A stretch of DNA of 33,771 nucleotides. It comes from Nitrospirota bacterium. Lineage in GTDB: Bacteria; Nitrospirota; Thermodesulfovibrionia; Thermodesulfovibrionales; UBA6898. The DNA lies in contig JAKAGF010000002.1 in assembly GCA_021825805.1 (NCBI GenBank), positions 1 to 33,771 on the forward strand, read 5' to 3'. Numbering within the stretch: the stretch's first letter is position 1; each line of letters opens with the position of its first letter. Both the position numbers and the translations under genes were made by a program. The notes under the pieces are model-generated. The model was not told the DNA's origin. It did not search any database and saw only the letters and a list, made by a program, of their open reading frames with translations. Shown here one piece after another: positions 33,578 to 33,771 of the stretch.

Positions 33578-33771
33578 TTATTGCAGCCCGTTGGCCTTCC
33601 AGTAAGCCCTGATCTTGTCCTTCAGCGACTTGGGAAGGGGGACGTACACAAGTTCTTTAGCCTTCGTGTCGCCGTTCTTGAATGCCCAGTCAAAGAACTT
33701 CATGACATGCTTGTTGCTCTCGGTCTTTTCCTTTGCCAGGAGAATGAAGGTCGCCCCTGCGATCGGCCATG
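33578..33771 (-). CDS. PstS-like phosphate-binding protein, C-terminal part only
   Basis: Reading leftward from the window edge: WPIAGATFILLAKEKTESNKHVMKFFDWAFKNGD, ending IRAYWKANGLQ with a stop at 33578-33580. This is the C-terminal end of a periplasmic phosphate ABC-transporter binding protein. About 63 residues are present; the rest lies outside the window. Confidence 0.82.
   Translation of the reverse strand, partial: WPIAGATFILLAKEKTESNKHVMKFFDWAFKNGDTKAKELVYVPLPKSLKDKIRAYWKANGLQ

Overview
The window looks like chromosomal DNA from a Gram-negative, probably anaerobic or facultative bacterium. The clues are an FtsEX/EnvC-type division operon, lipoprotein and periplasmic signals, a MerT/MerP mercury system, and a UGA-containing selD. 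Gene content and style would fit Nitrospirota (Thermodesulfovibrionia-like) or a deltaproteobacterial lineage, but I cannot settle taxonomy from sequence alone. No tRNA, rRNA, CRISPR array or intact transposase gene was seen.

Layout. (1) 1-9711 is mostly housekeeping: a terminator of an upstream gene; an ArsR-type regulator followed by selD, itself a selenoprotein whose UGA hides its true N-terminus from ORF callers; then a small conserved protein, ftsE, ftsX, an EnvC-like amidase activator and a CtpA protease in a tightly overlapping operon; a PolB-like exonuclease; and, on the other strand, an APH-like kinase and a PIN-PhoH ATPase. (2) 9845-10705 holds a TlpA-like thioredoxin and a small lipoprotein. 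(3) 11085-18542 is a nine-gene, same-strand biosynthetic-looking cluster: TatA-like microprotein, HAD phosphatase, class III aminotransferase, small DMT-type transporter, acyl carrier protein, ketosynthase, alpha/beta hydrolase with a Cys nucleophile, DegT-type aminotransferase and a GNAT/FemAB-like acyltransferase. It could make and export an acylated amino compound or amino-lipid, but the product is unknown. (4) 18620-28460 has two AraC-type aldehyde-detoxification modules: AraC + aldo/keto reductase, and a truncated frameshifted AraC remnant + YahK-like alcohol dehydrogenase + decayed cupin remnant. Both carry the same about 50-bp promoter element at identical spacing to the -10. Between them lies a more AT-rich island: a HigBA toxin-antitoxin pair and a HerA helicase - NurA nuclease - DNA methyltransferase - DUF488 cassette, with DUF488 broken by a frameshift/deletion. 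The cassette resembles a defence or modification system.

(5) 28508-32106 is a mercury-resistance operon under a MerR-type promoter with a 20-bp spacer: merR, glutaredoxin-like gene, merT, merP, merF-like gene, merA, and a last thioredoxin-like gene. That last gene is interrupted by an in-frame UGA followed at the right distance by a bacterial SECIS-like hairpin, with the family-like sequence continuing for a further 58 residues. I read it as a probable selenoprotein in a mercury operon, consistent with selD in the same window. (6) The window ends with a divergent pair, an arginase-fold protein and a second small DMT-type transporter, then the 3' end of a pstS-like gene on the minus strand.
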